A DNA stretch of 64,000 bases. It comes from Lujinxingia sediminis. Its GTDB lineage: Bacteria > Myxococcota_A > Bradymonadia > Bradymonadales > Bradymonadaceae. Shown here one piece after another: positions 35,183 through 44,400 of this stretch. Where the stretch lies: the NCBI RefSeq assembly GCF_004005565.1, contig NZ_SADD01000003.1, positions 124,001 through 188,000 on the forward strand, read 5' to 3'. How positions within the stretch are numbered: position 1 is the stretch's first letter; each line of letters begins with the position of its first letter. Both the position numbers and the translations under genes were made by a program. The notes beneath the pieces are model-generated. The model ran no database searches and was not told the DNA's origin. It saw only the letters and a list, made by a program, of their open reading frames with translations.

Positions 35183-36103
35183 TTACAACTCCTCGCCAGT
35201 AGAACTGGCGCATCCGCCAGGCTCACCTTCATAAACAATCGTCGAGCCATCCGGGCAAAATCCACTGATAAAATGAATCTTTTGTGCCTGTTCTTCGCTC
35301 AAATTCGTACCCCGAAGATCCACAAAAATCATCAGCGTCTCGCCAAACACCGAACCCCTGAAATCAACATCATTCAAAACGACATTGATGAAACGATCAT
35401 TTTCAAAATTCAAATCCCTTCGGTCGCGCCCACTCCAATCGACATCCATATGCATATGGCGATTTAGAATATCGGGCTCTTCCTGCCACACATGAAACAC
35501 CCCACGTGTCGCATGCCAGGGGTCGGCGTCAAACTCGGGCGATGAATCTAGCAGGCCATTTCGCCTCAAAAGCAACGAGAAGCGAGCTTCATTGATCATA
35601 TCGGCATTGGGATTGTCGACATGCTGGTATCCCCCCGAAATATCAACAGGTTCACCCTCATGGTAGAGCACATACGCCAGCGTCGACCGATACTTCTCAG
35701 GCAACAACGTGTGATCGACCGTGATGAGCTTTAGCGAAGCAGGAACACGATTGGGGATGTCCTGAATCGCCATTTGCGCGATAGGGCACGTTGAGCTTCG
35801 ATAGATCGCCAGAATGGTGTCGCCTTCCTCGGGCAACGGGCTCCAGGAAACAATCTTTGCGAGCGGGTGCTCCTCCGGTGTTTCTCTCAGCGTTACACGC
35901 GAATATGCTTCGTGATCCGGAGTCACGACGATCGCATCGTTTCGGGTGGGAGTACTCGATTCAGGTATGGAAGACGAAGCGACCTGGTGTGAGATGGCAG
36001 GAGTTACCTTTGATGTTAAACCCGACGCACATCCAGCTTGCGTCCCCAAAACACATACCAAGCCTAACATCAACCTACAGCCAACATCATTCATTAAACC
36101 CAT
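35183..36103 (-). CDS. Lipoprotein with degenerate pentapeptide-like C-terminus
   Basis: A 306-residue lipoprotein; the signal ends in TQAGC with the lipidated cysteine at about residue 25. An in-frame ATG at 36094 is an alternative start. The middle reads as a globular domain (VSWSPLPEEGDTILAIYRSS and onward). Residues about 225-275 contain DLNFEN-DRFINVVLNDVDFRG-...-DLRGTNLS, similar to pentapeptide repeats with five-residue periodicity. Base composition is clearly less GC-rich than its neighbours, hinting at transfer. It is monocistronic with its own terminator. Confidence 0.65.
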   Translation of the reverse strand: MGLMNDVGCRLMLGLVCVLGTQAGCASGLTSKVTPAISHQVASSSIPESSTPTRNDAIVVTPDHEAYSRVTLRETPEEHPLAKIVSWSPLPEEGDTILAIYRSSTCPIAQMAIQDIPNRVPASLKLITVDHTLLPEKYRSTLAYVLYHEGEPVDISGGYQHVDNPNADMINEARFSLLLRRNGLLDSSPEFDADPWHATRGVFHVWQEEPDILNRHMHMDVDWSGRDRRDLNFENDRFINVVLNDVDFRGSVFGETLMIFVDLRGTNLSEEQAQKIHFISGFCPDGSTIVYEGEPGGCASSTGEEL

Positions 36104-36252
36104 CTACGATAACCCCACACTTAAATCAGATTTACACCGAGTCCCACATCGAGACGCATGCTCGAAATCAAACAAACAAAAAGCCCCGCACCTAACGCAA
36201 CGTTCAAATACACATTAAGCGTTGCAAAGCCTTTTTCCGCATACCCAAAAAC

Positions 36253-36356
36253 CCAACCGCATCCAGGGCGGCGATTGGCAAGGAGCCAGGACGACGCTGT
36301 AGCAGCGCTACTGCGAGGACGCAGCGACGCAGCCAGCGTCGTCCTGGGGCGGCCAT
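36253..36356 (+). repeat. Family B structured repeat, copy 7, near a stop codon
   Basis: 104 bp bounded by the weakened arms ccaaccgc and gcggcc. The apical stem gtagc-agc-gctac is intact and the middle part is of the second subfamily. Its right end lies 5 nt from the stop of the minus-strand outer-membrane protein gene. On the minus strand the left arm is followed by GGGTTTTTGGG. Confidence 0.85.
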
Positions 36357-36361
36357 CCAAC

Positions 36362-36922
36362 TCAATGTGGCATGAGCGGGATATGAAAACGCAACCCCAC
36401 ATTATGCGTGCTCATCCACGCCGGCCGGTAGCTCTGCAGCACGGCCTGATAGAAATACCCGACCTCAAACTGCTTCCCGGCGTAATACGCCCCGATGGTC
36501 GCGCCCGGCACCACGCCGCGGCGCTCAACCCCGCCGCCCAGCCCCAGCTCCAGCGTCACGCCGCCCGAGGGCCCCACACCCGAGAGGCGGCCGCGGCCGT
36601 AGAGGGTGATGGCCTCCAGCCCGCCCCAGTCCGAGGGAACCACAAAGCTCACATCGGCGCCGCCACCGGCGCGAAAGAGGGTCTCGACGCCGGCAAAGGC
36701 AAAGGTCGTCTCGTAGGCGTACATATAGCCCACGCCCAGCCCGAACACCTCCGAGAAGCCGTAATCAAAACGCAGCCCGGGCATATGCACCCGCTGGCTG
36801 GTCTTGGTCAGCTGGAGTTCTTCCTTGTTGACGAGGCTTCCCTGCGCGCTGGCCAGAGTCGCCGTCCCCATCACCGCACACATCGCCACCAGCGCCACTG
36901 CAACCTTTGAACTGCTCACCAT
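36362..36922 (-). CDS. Putative outer-membrane beta-barrel protein, paralogue 2
   Basis: A 186-residue paralogue of the protein at 32647-33207, equal in length and alignable throughout (VHMPGLRFDYG, LGVGYMYAYETTFAFAGVE, YGRGRLSGVGPSGGVTLELG, GAYYAGKQFEVGYFYQAVLQ). The ATG at 36922 follows AGGAGG with 5-nt spacing. The signal peptide ends at TLASAQ. It should be exported and form a small barrel. The pair arose by duplication, since the two lie only 3.2 kb apart in the same orientation. Confidence 0.75.
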   Translation of the reverse strand: MVSSSKVAVALVAMCAVMGTATLASAQGSLVNKEELQLTKTSQRVHMPGLRFDYGFSEVFGLGVGYMYAYETTFAFAGVETLFRAGGGADVSFVVPSDWGGLEAITLYGRGRLSGVGPSGGVTLELGLGGGVERRGVVPGATIGAYYAGKQFEVGYFYQAVLQSYRPAWMSTHNVGLRFHIPLMPH

Positions 36923-36994
36923 CACACCCTCCTTTTTTCGTATTCATCAGCAAAATCAGATATCTACACTTCCAAACGCGTACCCCGGCGGCCC

Positions 36995-37200
36995 TCACGA
37001 ATCGACCAGCATCGAGCATGTTTCAAGCCCCACAACCACCCAACCACACAACCACACAACCACAACCCGCATACCCCCCAACGCCCTCACGAATCGACCC
37101 ACACCATCAACCCGAGCGCCCCAAAACCACCCAACCACACAACCACCCAACCACAACCCGCATACCCCCCAACGCCCGCACAAACCTCCCCACAACGCGG
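36995..37200 (-). repeat. Family A repeats, two reverse copies
   Basis: Two C-rich copies (about 36995-37100 and 37105-37195), each with gcatacccccc, caacgccc and repeated caaccaccc/cacacaacc units; the first also carries ccctcacgaatcgacc. They fill the space between the sensor gene's 3' end and the outer-membrane protein gene. Confidence 0.75.
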
Positions 37201-37205
37201 CCCTC

Positions 37206-38363
37206 TTAGTCCACCGAGCTCCTCCCCACCGACCCCGCCCCCGGCGACGGCGACGGCTCCTCCGGCGGAGAGTTCTCAGGCGTTGAGGCGTCGTCGGAGA
37301 CATCGAGCCTCTGCACCAACCAGCCCACCGGGCGGCCATCCTGGGTGGCCAGCAGACGAATCTCCACGTCGATTCCTTCAAACTGAGCCTCGATGACCGC
37401 CGGCTCATGCGTCTCGCGAAAGGCTTCGAGGATCTCGCGCCGACGCGCCCGCAGCCAGCCCAGCGTCGCCTCGACCACCTCGTGATGATCGACCGTCCAG
37501 GTCGAGGCGATCAGATGGCTGTCCAGCCCCACCAGCATCCGCTCGCCAGGAAGCCCCCAGATAAGTCCGAGCACCAGTTGTTTCTGCTGGTTAATGCGCC
37601 CGCGCATCTCCGCCTGAAGCTCATCGCGGGCATCGAGCGCGGCGTTGAGCTGACGAGACACCACCCCCAGCTCATCGTTCTCCCGCATATCAAAACGCCT
37701 CCAATGCTCGCCGACCAGAATCGCCTCGGCCACCTCGTTGAGCTCCTCCAGACGCAGGAGGATCTTCGACTGCAGCGCGCGGGCCAGAAAGACCATCGAG
37801 ACCAGCGCCACGGTCACCAGAAGGCCCAGCCATCCGGCCGTCTGCAGGGCTGTCATGCGCGCGTTGCGGTCGGCCTCGATGATCGCCTGGTGGTTGCGAT
37901 CCAGAAGCTCAAAGGTCTGCTGGCGCGCCTGAATGTAGGAGGGAAAGATCTCCTCGCTGAAGGCGCGCAGCGGCTGCTCATGGCGACGCTCCAGCGTCGC
38001 ATTGCGCACCTCGACATAGCCGACGTAGTTCGCGCGAACCTCCTCCAGAAGCTCCGCCTCGCCATCGATCGTAGCGTTGGCCTCCGCTCGCCCCAGCGCC
38101 GCGTAGAAGGACTGGTCGCTGAGCAGCAACCCCTCCTCAATATTCTCCCGGGTGAGCAGCGCGCTCATCGTCATCGTGTTCTGATGCTCCAGCGCCTCCA
38201 TCATCTCGACCGAGGCGGTCACGCTGCGAAAATTCTCGCTCAAGATGCGGTCGATGGCCTCACTGATACTGAAGAAGCCAAACGCCGCCCCCCCGGCGGT
38301 CAAGAGCACGAGCACGGCCATGTAGCCATAGCCCAGCAACAAACGTGTACGAAGTTTCATCAT
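37206..38363 (-). CDS. Orphan HAMP-type membrane sensor without kinase domain
   Basis: A 385-residue membrane protein. The first helix spans about residues 8-33 and a second one (TAGWLGLLVTVALVSMVFLA) about 172-191. The periplasmic part between them is a four-helix bundle similar to KinB/MCP sensors. A HAMP-like segment follows (LEELNEVAEAILVGEHWRRFDMRENDELG). The last ~125 residues resemble a PAS-like module (GERMLVGLDSHLIASTW) and end in a Pro/Ser-rich tail. No histidine kinase, cyclase or MCP signalling domain is present. It follows ktrB-ktrA-like genes on the same strand, so a link with ion stress is possible. Confidence 0.75.
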   Translation of the reverse strand: MMKLRTRLLLGYGYMAVLVLLTAGGAAFGFFSISEAIDRILSENFRSVTASVEMMEALEHQNTMTMSALLTRENIEEGLLLSDQSFYAALGRAEANATIDGEAELLEEVRANYVGYVEVRNATLERRHEQPLRAFSEEIFPSYIQARQQTFELLDRNHQAIIEADRNARMTALQTAGWLGLLVTVALVSMVFLARALQSKILLRLEELNEVAEAILVGEHWRRFDMRENDELGVVSRQLNAALDARDELQAEMRGRINQQKQLVLGLIWGLPGERMLVGLDSHLIASTWTVDHHEVVEATLGWLRARRREILEAFRETHEPAVIEAQFEGIDVEIRLLATQDGRPVGWLVQRLDVSDDASTPENSPPEEPSPSPGAGSVGRSSVD

Positions 38364-38449
38364 GGCATCAGCCCACTGCTCAAAAAGATCTTCGGGGGAG
38401 GTGGCACAAGCCGGCGCTTACACCGGCGCGGTGCCCCTGCAGCCCGAGC

Positions 38450-39100
38450 TCAGGCCAGCGAGGCCAGATTGCGAATCGAGTTCACCGAGCCCACCACCAC
38501 CAGCACATCGCCACTCTGGAGCGACTCGCCACCCATGGGGTTGGCGATGACCTGATCGCCGCGCTGAATCGCCATGATCGAGACGGCGTAGCGGTTACGA
38601 ATGTCGAGATCGGCCAGGGTTTTGCCCACAAAAGCCTCCGGCGCCTCGACCTCCGCCAGGTTGCTATCCCCCAGCTCCACCTGCTCCAGGATGCTGGGCT
38701 GGCTTAAGCGCGCGGCCAACCTTCGGCCCATCTCCTCCTCGGGGTTGACGACCTCATCGGCGCCGATGGCGCGCAAGACCCGCGCGTGCAGATCGCTCAT
38801 GGCGCGCGCCACAATACGCGGAACGCCCACCTGCTTGAGGAGCGCGGTGGTGAGCACCGAGGCCTCGATCGAATGGGCGCCGATGGCGACCACCACGCAG
38901 CTCATCGTCTCCAGCTGCAGCTCCTGCAAGGTGCGCTCATCGGTGGCGTCGGCGCGAATGGCCACATCGGCATCCTGGGAGGCGTTCTCCACCAGCTCCG
39001 CGTCCAGGTCGATGGCCATCACCGACTCGCCCTGATGCGCCAGGTTGCGCGCCACGCTCATGCCAAACTGCCCAAGACCAATCACCGCAAACTGACTCAT
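38450..39100 (-). CDS. ktrA: Potassium uptake regulatory subunit, KtrA/TrkA type
   Basis: A 216-residue cytoplasmic RCK protein. The Rossmann motif GLGQFG (residues 8-13) and the acidic AIDLD (about 29-33) bind nucleotide. A TrkA_C domain occupies about residues 130-216. It should assemble as an octameric ring on the KtrB/TrkH channel and gate it by ATP/ADP or c-di-AMP binding. It lies 81 bp downstream of the channel gene on the same strand. Confidence 0.9.
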   Translation of the reverse strand: MSQFAVIGLGQFGMSVARNLAHQGESVMAIDLDAELVENASQDADVAIRADATDERTLQELQLETMSCVVVAIGAHSIEASVLTTALLKQVGVPRIVARAMSDLHARVLRAIGADEVVNPEEEMGRRLAARLSQPSILEQVELGDSNLAEVEAPEAFVGKTLADLDIRNRYAVSIMAIQRGDQVIANPMGGESLQSGDVLVVVGSVNSIRNLASLA

Positions 39101-39181
39101 AACTGCTCACGTCTTCACGCCCTGAAAAGCGCGACCTTTCTCAAAAGTTGAATCCCTGCCACATCACGCCCATCGCTCCGA

Positions 39182-41248
39182 TCAGCCCACCATGACGCGG
39201 GCCTCCGGGTAGGAGAGCCGGCTGGAGGTGCCGCGCCCGAGCACCAGCGCCAGCGCCAGCGGACCGACGCGACCGATGAAGATCACAAGCACGATCAAGA
39301 GCTTACCAATATCGTTAAGCTCGCTGGTCGCTCCCACCGAGAGCCCCACCGTCCCCAGCGCGCTGGCCGCCTCAAAGGCCAACATTTCAAAGGGGATCGG
39401 CTGGGTCAACAAGAGCATGAAGAGCAGCGCAAAGCCCAGCATGATGCTGATCACGGTGATGCCCGCCGAGCGGTAGACGATCTCCTGGGGAATCTCGCGC
39501 CGAAAGAGCACCACCCGCGGCGTGCCGCTGGCGATGCCGCGCACCGCAAAGAGCAGCACCACAAGGGTGGTCAGCTTGATGCCTCCGGCGGTGGAGCCGG
39601 GCGCGCCGCCGATGAACATAAAGAAGATCATAAACCACATCGTCGCCGGGCTCAGCACCGTGGTGTCCACCGAGTTAAAGCCCGAGGAGCGCAGGGTTAC
39701 GCTCTGCATCAACGCGTTGAAAAAGCGCTCTCGCCAGGTCATATCGGCCAGCACCCCGTTCCACTCGCAGATAAAGAAGAGCACCATCCCGGCCACGATC
39801 AGCCCGACGGTGCCAAAACCGATCAGACGAGCCTGCACATTGACCCGGCGCCGCTCCCCGCGCAGCCACTGCCAGGCCACCGCCAGGACCAGAAAGCCCA
39901 CGCTGCCCAGGGTCACCAGCACCGAGAAGATCGTCAGCGCCAGCGGATCGTCGTGAAACATCATCAACGAGTCCGATTGCAGCGCAAAGCCGGCATGGCA
40001 GAACGCCGAGATCGCGTGAAAGACGCCCATCCAGGCCGCCTCCCCAAAGGCGTAGCCGTGGCGCAGATACACCACCGTCAGCCCGATAGCCCCCAGCCCC
40101 TCAATGGCCAGGGTTGAGCCCACAATGAACTTCGCCAGGCTATACGAGCTCTGCGATCCGGGCAGATCCAGCACCTCCTCAAGCGCCCGCTCCGCGCGCA
40201 TGCCCAGACGGCTGCCCAGCAGCAGTGTTGCAAAGGTCGAGAGCACAAGAATCCCGATGCCCCCCATCTGAATCAGCGCCAGAATGACCACGTGGCCAAA
40301 AAAGGTGAACGCCACCGGGGTATCGAGCACAATGAGCCCGGTGATGCAGGAGGCGCTCGTCGCTGTAAAAAACGCATCGATCGGGCTGACCGGCACTCCG
40401 GTGGCCGAGGCCGCCGGCAGACTCAACAAGAGGGTGCCTACCGCGGTGAGCGTGGCGAAGGTCGTCAGTACCAGCAGCGCCGGATACTCATAGAAATAGT
40501 CGAGCACGTCGTTGAAGATCGGCTCGCGGGCCGAGAGCACAAAGAGCATCGCGAACTGATACAGCCCCAGAAGGAGCAGCAGCACCTGGGGACTGCCCAG
40601 AAAGAAGGCCATCAAAAAGAGCGGCACCAGAATCAGGAGCGTCCACAGCCGGCGCTCGCGCACCATCGTGCCCACCGCCGGCGCTGTCAGCGCACTGACT
40701 GCCATCGCAAAGGCCATCGTGGCGATCACCACGAAGTTCTGACCGCTGAGCTCAAAGCCCACGACCCCCACGTTGAGGATCAGGGAGACCCAGAGCAGGT
40801 GACGCACCCCGGCGCCGTTTTTGCGACTCCAGCGATCGAGGCGGCTCTCGCGCTGCTTTCCGCCCATCGCCGCCCGGGAGCGTGGCCCGCTCAAGCGCAG
40901 CGGAAAGAGCGTCCAGGCCAACACCACCAGGTTCCAGATCATCGCCCCGGCCGGGATGATGGGGCTGACCGCCAGCGCCGCCATAAACACCCCGATGGAG
41001 AGCGAGCAGGTCAGTCCCACCAGCCACACCACCCGCGGGTGGTTGCGCCCGTAGCCCCAGAGCGCGAGCAGGGTCGAGCCCAGCAGCACCATCGTGTAGA
41101 GCTGCCCCCACTCGGTGACCTCGTCGGCCCCGCCGAAGTAGCCGTTGGGCATATCCACGGCCAGCTGCGCGAAAGCCGAGAAGATGTTCGCCCCCATAAA
41201 CCTGGCCGCAGCCAGCCGCCGCTCGGCGCTCGTACCCAGATCCGCCAT
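39182..41248 (-). CDS. TrkH/KtrB-type potassium transporter with long N-terminal membrane extension
   Basis: A 688-residue membrane protein. The C-terminal ~450 residues are a TrkH/KtrB channel, with pore-loop-like segments such as TATSASCITGLIVLDTP, SAFCHAGFALQSDS, RSSGFNSVDTTVLS and ASALGTVGLSVG. The N-terminal ~230 residues add about six further hydrophobic helices not found in typical ~450-residue KtrB proteins. It should transport K+ (with Na+ or H+) together with the RCK protein encoded directly downstream. Confidence 0.9.
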   Translation of the reverse strand: MADLGTSAERRLAAARFMGANIFSAFAQLAVDMPNGYFGGADEVTEWGQLYTMVLLGSTLLALWGYGRNHPRVVWLVGLTCSLSIGVFMAALAVSPIIPAGAMIWNLVVLAWTLFPLRLSGPRSRAAMGGKQRESRLDRWSRKNGAGVRHLLWVSLILNVGVVGFELSGQNFVVIATMAFAMAVSALTAPAVGTMVRERRLWTLLILVPLFLMAFFLGSPQVLLLLLGLYQFAMLFVLSAREPIFNDVLDYFYEYPALLVLTTFATLTAVGTLLLSLPAASATGVPVSPIDAFFTATSASCITGLIVLDTPVAFTFFGHVVILALIQMGGIGILVLSTFATLLLGSRLGMRAERALEEVLDLPGSQSSYSLAKFIVGSTLAIEGLGAIGLTVVYLRHGYAFGEAAWMGVFHAISAFCHAGFALQSDSLMMFHDDPLALTIFSVLVTLGSVGFLVLAVAWQWLRGERRRVNVQARLIGFGTVGLIVAGMVLFFICEWNGVLADMTWRERFFNALMQSVTLRSSGFNSVDTTVLSPATMWFMIFFMFIGGAPGSTAGGIKLTTLVVLLFAVRGIASGTPRVVLFRREIPQEIVYRSAGITVISIMLGFALLFMLLLTQPIPFEMLAFEAASALGTVGLSVGATSELNDIGKLLIVLVIFIGRVGPLALALVLGRGTSSRLSYPEARVMVG

Positions 41249-41424
41249 ACGTCAAAACCACATGCAATAGACATCGTATTTGGCCCTCAGCGGGCCAGCT
41301 CGGGCCGCATACTCATCCTCCCACCGCCTAAATGCAACTTTTCGCGACGGCGCACGATTGGTATGAGTGAACCTTACGCTTGACGCCGCCCGCGCCACGC
41401 AACGCTTCCAACCAGGGAACCCGC

Positions 41425-44400
41425 ATGCAGGCCTTCGCCAACGCCCAGAAAGGCGATCTCCCGGCGCTCAAACCCGGTGATCTGGTCGCCGGCCGCTTCC
41501 GCATCGTCGAGATCATCGGCTCCGGGGGCTTCTCCGTCGTCTACCGCGCCCACCAGGAGGGAATGAACCGCTTTGTGGCGCTCAAGGTACTCAAGCCGCG
41601 GGCCTCGGCCGACGCCAAGATCGTGGAGCGTTTCCGCCGCGAAGCCCTCTTCGCCAGCCAGCTCACCCACGCCAACACCATCACCCTCTTCGACTACGGC
41701 CAGACCGAAGAGGGGCTCTGCTACATCGCCATGGAGTTTCTGCGCGGGCGCGATTTGAGCGACGAGGTCCAGCACGGCCGCCCGATGGATCTCAAGCGGG
41801 TCTGGTCGATCCTCACCCAGGTCTGCCGTAGCCTGGCCGAAGCCCACCGCATGGGGCTGATTCACCGCGATCTTAAGCCCGAAAACATCTTTTTGGTCGA
41901 TCGCGACAACCACGATCACGTCAAAGTCCTCGATTTTGGCGTCTCCAAGGCCTTGAGCGACTTCGGCGATGCCCGCGCAAGCTCGCTGGCCCCGCTCACC
42001 CAGGAGGGCACCGTCTTTGGCACGCCCCTCTACATGGCGCCCGAGCAGGCGATGGCCGAAGACATCAGCCCGGCGGTCGACGTCTACGCCCTGGGTCACA
42101 TCGCCTTTGAGATGATCACCGGACGCGCGGCCTACGACGGGCAGTTAAGCCCGATGGACGTGATGCTCAAGCAGATCAACGATCCCCCCCTGGAGCTTCC
42201 CGCCCCCTTTGCCGATCTGCCCTTCTTTGAGCTCATCAAAAGCTGCACCCACAAAGATCCCTACCGACGCATCCGCAACGCCGGCGAGCTGCTCGAGGCG
42301 CTGATGCAGGAGGCGTTTCTGCCCTATATGGATCACAGGGAGGTGCCGCCGGGACTGCGCCAGTCCAGTCAGCCGCGCCCCCTGGTGGCATTGCCAGCGG
42401 CCGGCGAGGAGCCTGAAGCCCCCGGGCTGGCCGAAGAGATCTACCGCTGGGAGCTCTCGGTGCTCTCCGAGATGCTGCGCGAGGTCCAGGAGTGCGCCCA
42501 GCTGCGCCTGGCGGTCATCCGCGGCAACCCCGGCACCGGGCGCAGCAACCTCCTTCGCGCGTTTCTACGCCAGCAAAAAAACCAGCTCGGCGTGCGCCTG
42601 ATTCACCGCGAGTCCAACCCCTCGGCCACACACGCCACCGCCGGTCTGGAGGCCGATCTGGCGCAGGTCTCCGGGCTGCGCCTGCGCGGCGAGGGCATCA
42701 AAGAGGTCAATCGCCTGCTGCGCGAACTTCACGGGGAGCATGACGACGCCACGCTCACCGAGCTGATGCCGGTGCGCATCGACTCCAACCCGTTGAGCGA
42801 GCTGACCTCCCTTCGCGACGCCTTTTTAAGCCGCATGGTCGAGCCCTTTCGGCGCGCCTCACGCGTCGGCTCATTGATCTGGGGCATCGAGAATCTGGAG
42901 ACGCTGGATACCCTCACCCTGGCCTTCCTCGACCGTTTTCTGCGCGAACTTCAGGTGCACCCGGCCCCCATCCTGGTGGTGGTCACCGTGCACCCCGACG
43001 CGCTGAGCCGCCGCCCGGGGATGATGCGCTACACCGACGCCATCGTGGAGGCTCCGGCAACCTATGCGCGCCAGCTCCGGCTGCTGGAGCCCGGCGTCCG
43101 CAAAGAGGGCCACGCGGAGTCAAACGATGTGCTCCAGGAGCTGGCCGACCTCAGCTCCGGCGCCACCGTCGACGGCTCGTACCTGGGCACATCCTCAGGC
43201 CCACTGCGATCTTCCCAGGCCGGAGAAGCATCGGCCGACGCCCCTTCCGCAACACAGGAGCCGGCACTCGCCGCCGAACCCACCGAGGAGGAGATCGCCC
43301 GCTGGGCGGCGATGGCCGACGGCGCCCAGCCCCTGATCCCCGAGCCCGACGCGCTCCCCATCGAGACCGTCGAAGCCGCGCCCCGCGCCGAGCTTCGCGA
43401 ACCCTTCGTCTCCCCGGACCAACCCTCGGATGCGCCACCGGCCGAGATTCACCAGGCCTTCGACGGCGTACTCGGCTACCTGGCCCAGCTCGATGAGCGC
43501 GCCATCGAACGCCCCCTCTGGGAGTTCATCTACCACCGGGTGCTCCCCTTTGAGACCACCCGCGTGATGGGTGTGATCCTGGAGCAGGCCGAACGCTTTG
43601 GCATCATCCGCCTCAGCGACGACGCCATCGCGTTCAGCGATCAGGAGTACGCCCGCAACCTGCGCCAGGTCTTCGCCGAGCGTGACGATACCATTGAGGC
43701 CCACCACAACCTCGCAAAGCTCCTCCACGAGTTCGCCCCCAAACCCACCCCGCGCGATCTTCGACGCATTGTGCATCACGCGATCAAAGGCCACGATTTT
43801 GAGCGCGCCATCAGCCTGCTGGTGGAGGCTGGCGAGTCGGCCTACGAGGAGCTCGACCTGGACTCGGCCCGCGAGCATTTTTTGCAGTTCAAAGCCCTGC
43901 TCGACGACCTCTCGATGCGCGCTCCCACCCCGCCGGCAGCCTACGTGCCCCACCCCGGCGTGTGGCTGCGTCTTGGCGAAGTCCAGGGCGCGCTTGGCGA
44001 GCACGGTGCGGCTGAAGATGCGCTCTTGCGCGCGATCCGCGAGGCCCGCGACGAGGATCACACCCTGCGCGCCAACGCCCACAAACTTCTGGCGGACCTG
44101 GCCATGAGCCAGAATCGCTATGAAGACGCGTTGCACCACTACGAGGCGGCCCGCGACCTCTTCAAAAAGACCGCGCTGGCCAGGCCCTATGTGGCGACCC
44201 TGGCGGAGATCGGCCGCTGCGCCGTGCTGCTGGGCCGCCCCCGCCAGGCCGAGGGCATCCTCTTGCAGAGCATCGACAAGGCCGAGAAGTTGCAGGACGA
44301 CGCCCTGCGCGCCCGCCAGCACCGCTACATGGGCGACGTGCTCACCCGCCAGGGGCGTTTTCTGGAGGCGGTCGACCACCTCAAACGCGCCATGGAGATC

